Shown: in pieces, positions 7,329 to 7,939 of the stretch | Layout: the number at the start of each line of letters is the position of its first letter | Numbering within the stretch: the first letter of the stretch is position 1 | Assembly: GCA_910577495.1 (NCBI GenBank) | Contig: CAJTML010000077.1 | Location: 1-7,939, forward strand | Source: an uncultured Eggerthellaceae bacterium | Lineage (GTDB): Bacteria; Actinomycetota; Coriobacteriia; Coriobacteriales; Eggerthellaceae | Reading direction: 5' to 3' | DNA: 7,939 nt | The notes under the pieces: generated by a model | Database searches by the model: none | What the model saw: the letters and a program-made list of their open reading frames with translations, nothing else | What the model was told of the DNA's origin: nothing | Made by a program: the position numbers and the translations under genes

Positions 7329-7332
7329 AGTG

Positions 7333-7350
7333 ATGACCAGAAAGGAGTAA
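7333..7350 (+). CDS. Possible five-codon mini-ORF before rodA
   Basis: ATG at 7333 encodes MTRKE and stops at TAA 7348-7350, three bases before the GTG start of rodA. Its Arg-Lys-Glu codons contain the rodA ribosome binding site (AAAGGAG, 7341-7347). It has no strong ribosome binding site of its own and may be chance. The layout mirrors the mini-ORF before mreB. Confidence 0.2.
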   Translation: MTRKE

Positions 7351-7353
7351 AAG

Positions 7354-7939
7354 GTGGGTTCGCTTCCGCAAATAGATTCGCTTAAAACCGCGCATCAGCA
7401 GATGCCATCAAGTGCCAAAAAGCGTAAAACGCCCTGGTTTAACCTGCCGTTTCTGCTGGTCGTTGCGTTGTTGGTTGGGTATGGTTTGGTGGTTGTCTAC
7501 TCTGCGGTGAGCGTGGATGAAGACTACAACTTCTCCCGACAGCTCATGGGTGTTGCTGCAGGCGCGGTGCTTATGCTGGTGGTCTGGCGCATAGATTATC
7601 GCGCCCTTGCGGGCTTTACGATGCTGTTTTTGGTGATCAACGTGGTGTTGATCTTGTCGCCTCATATTCCCGGACTGGGCACCGATGCTGGTATGGGTGC
7701 GAAGTCCTGGATTAAATTGGGTATGCAAATACAGCCGGGCGAATTCGCCAAAGTGACTGTGGTGTTGATGGACGCCAGTATTATGGCGCGCTACGGGGGC
7801 AAGCTTGATGACCCGCGCGAATACCTTAAAGCGCTGGGACTTATGCTCATTCCGTTTTTCTGCATCATGACCCAACCTGACTTGGGTACCGGTTTGGTGT
7901 ATTTGTTTATTGCGGCGGTGTCGCTGGTTGCAGGTGGCG
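7354..7939 (+). CDS. rodA: RodA/FtsW family (SEDS) peptidoglycan glycosyltransferase, N-terminal part
   Basis: The first 195 residues of a SEDS protein that polymerises lipid II into glycan strands with PBP2; the gene runs off the window. Seen: a polar, Lys-rich N-terminus (21-26), transmembrane helices at about 31-50, 62-80, 86-104, 156-172 and 178-194, the segment GAKSWIKLGMQIQPGEFAK (115-133), and TQPDLGTGLV (173-182). The last two are SEDS signatures; the usual QPSE reads QPGE here. The start is GTG at 7354, chosen because AGGAG at 7343-7347 lies six bases upstream. An ATG at 7402 has no such site. Placement after mreBCD and PBP2 favours RodA over FtsW, but FtsW cannot be fully excluded without the rest of the gene. 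The catalytic outer loop lies beyond the window. Confidence 0.92.
   Translation, partial: MGSLPQIDSLKTAHQQMPSSAKKRKTPWFNLPFLLVVALLVGYGLVVVYSAVSVDEDYNFSRQLMGVAAGAVLMLVVWRIDYRALAGFTMLFLVINVVLILSPHIPGLGTDAGMGAKSWIKLGMQIQPGEFAKVTVVLMDASIMARYGGKLDDPREYLKALGLMLIPFFCIMTQPDLGTGLVYLFIAAVSLVAGG

Noticed and set aside
7310..7332. Intrinsic terminator after PBP2
   Set aside because: A stem can form but no T run follows, and rodA begins just downstream in the same direction.
7408..7875. Long open frame on the - strand opposite rodA (155 codons)
   Set aside because: It mirrors the rodA reading frame, which has clear SEDS motifs. The product is His- and Gln-rich with no recognisable domain, as expected for an antisense shadow.

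Overview
The window appears to come from an anaerobic bacterium with moderate GC. I lean towards Coriobacteriia (Actinobacteria): a group 3-like [NiFe]-hydrogenase sits beside a complete rod-shape (mre) cluster, and the PBP2 and RodA sequences look like those of that class. This taxonomic call is inference from protein style. All genes found are on the + strand, and there are no RNA genes, mobile elements or CRISPR arrays.

Bases 1-2453 hold the 3' end of a hydrogenase/sulfhydrogenase operon. It contains the C-terminus of an FAD/NAD(P)-binding gamma-type subunit with a [2Fe-2S] motif, then a complete Fe-S small (delta-type) subunit, then a complete [NiFe] large (alpha-type) subunit. The order gamma-delta-alpha matches cytosolic group 3b NAD(P)-linked hydrogenases. 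Electrons would pass between H2 at the NiFe site, the [4Fe-4S] clusters of the small subunit, and NAD(P) through the flavoprotein. The large subunit ends exactly at the last metal-ligand motif, so no C-terminal peptide is left to be clipped during maturation.

Bases 2454-2624 are a 171-base intergenic region without an obvious intrinsic terminator. It holds a good extended -10 promoter (2565-2573), an imperfect inverted repeat upstream of it, and a six-codon mini-ORF with its own Shine-Dalgarno sequence just before mreB.

Bases 2625-7939 are the elongasome operon mreB, mreC, mreD, PBP2 and rodA. MreB is the cytoskeletal ATPase. MreC and MreD link it to the membrane. PBP2 (transpeptidase) and RodA (glycosyltransferase, cut by the window end) build the lateral wall. 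Genes are tightly packed: mreC and mreD overlap by four bases, and the gaps elsewhere are 15 to 45 bases. Notable points are a PBP2 with an extra N-terminal membrane helix and cytoplasmic linker, an acidic C-terminal tail on MreC, a QPGE variant of the RodA QPSE motif, and a hairpin plus a five-codon mini-ORF before rodA. I did not find a convincing wholly new system. The content is recognisable, with several unusual details listed as findings.
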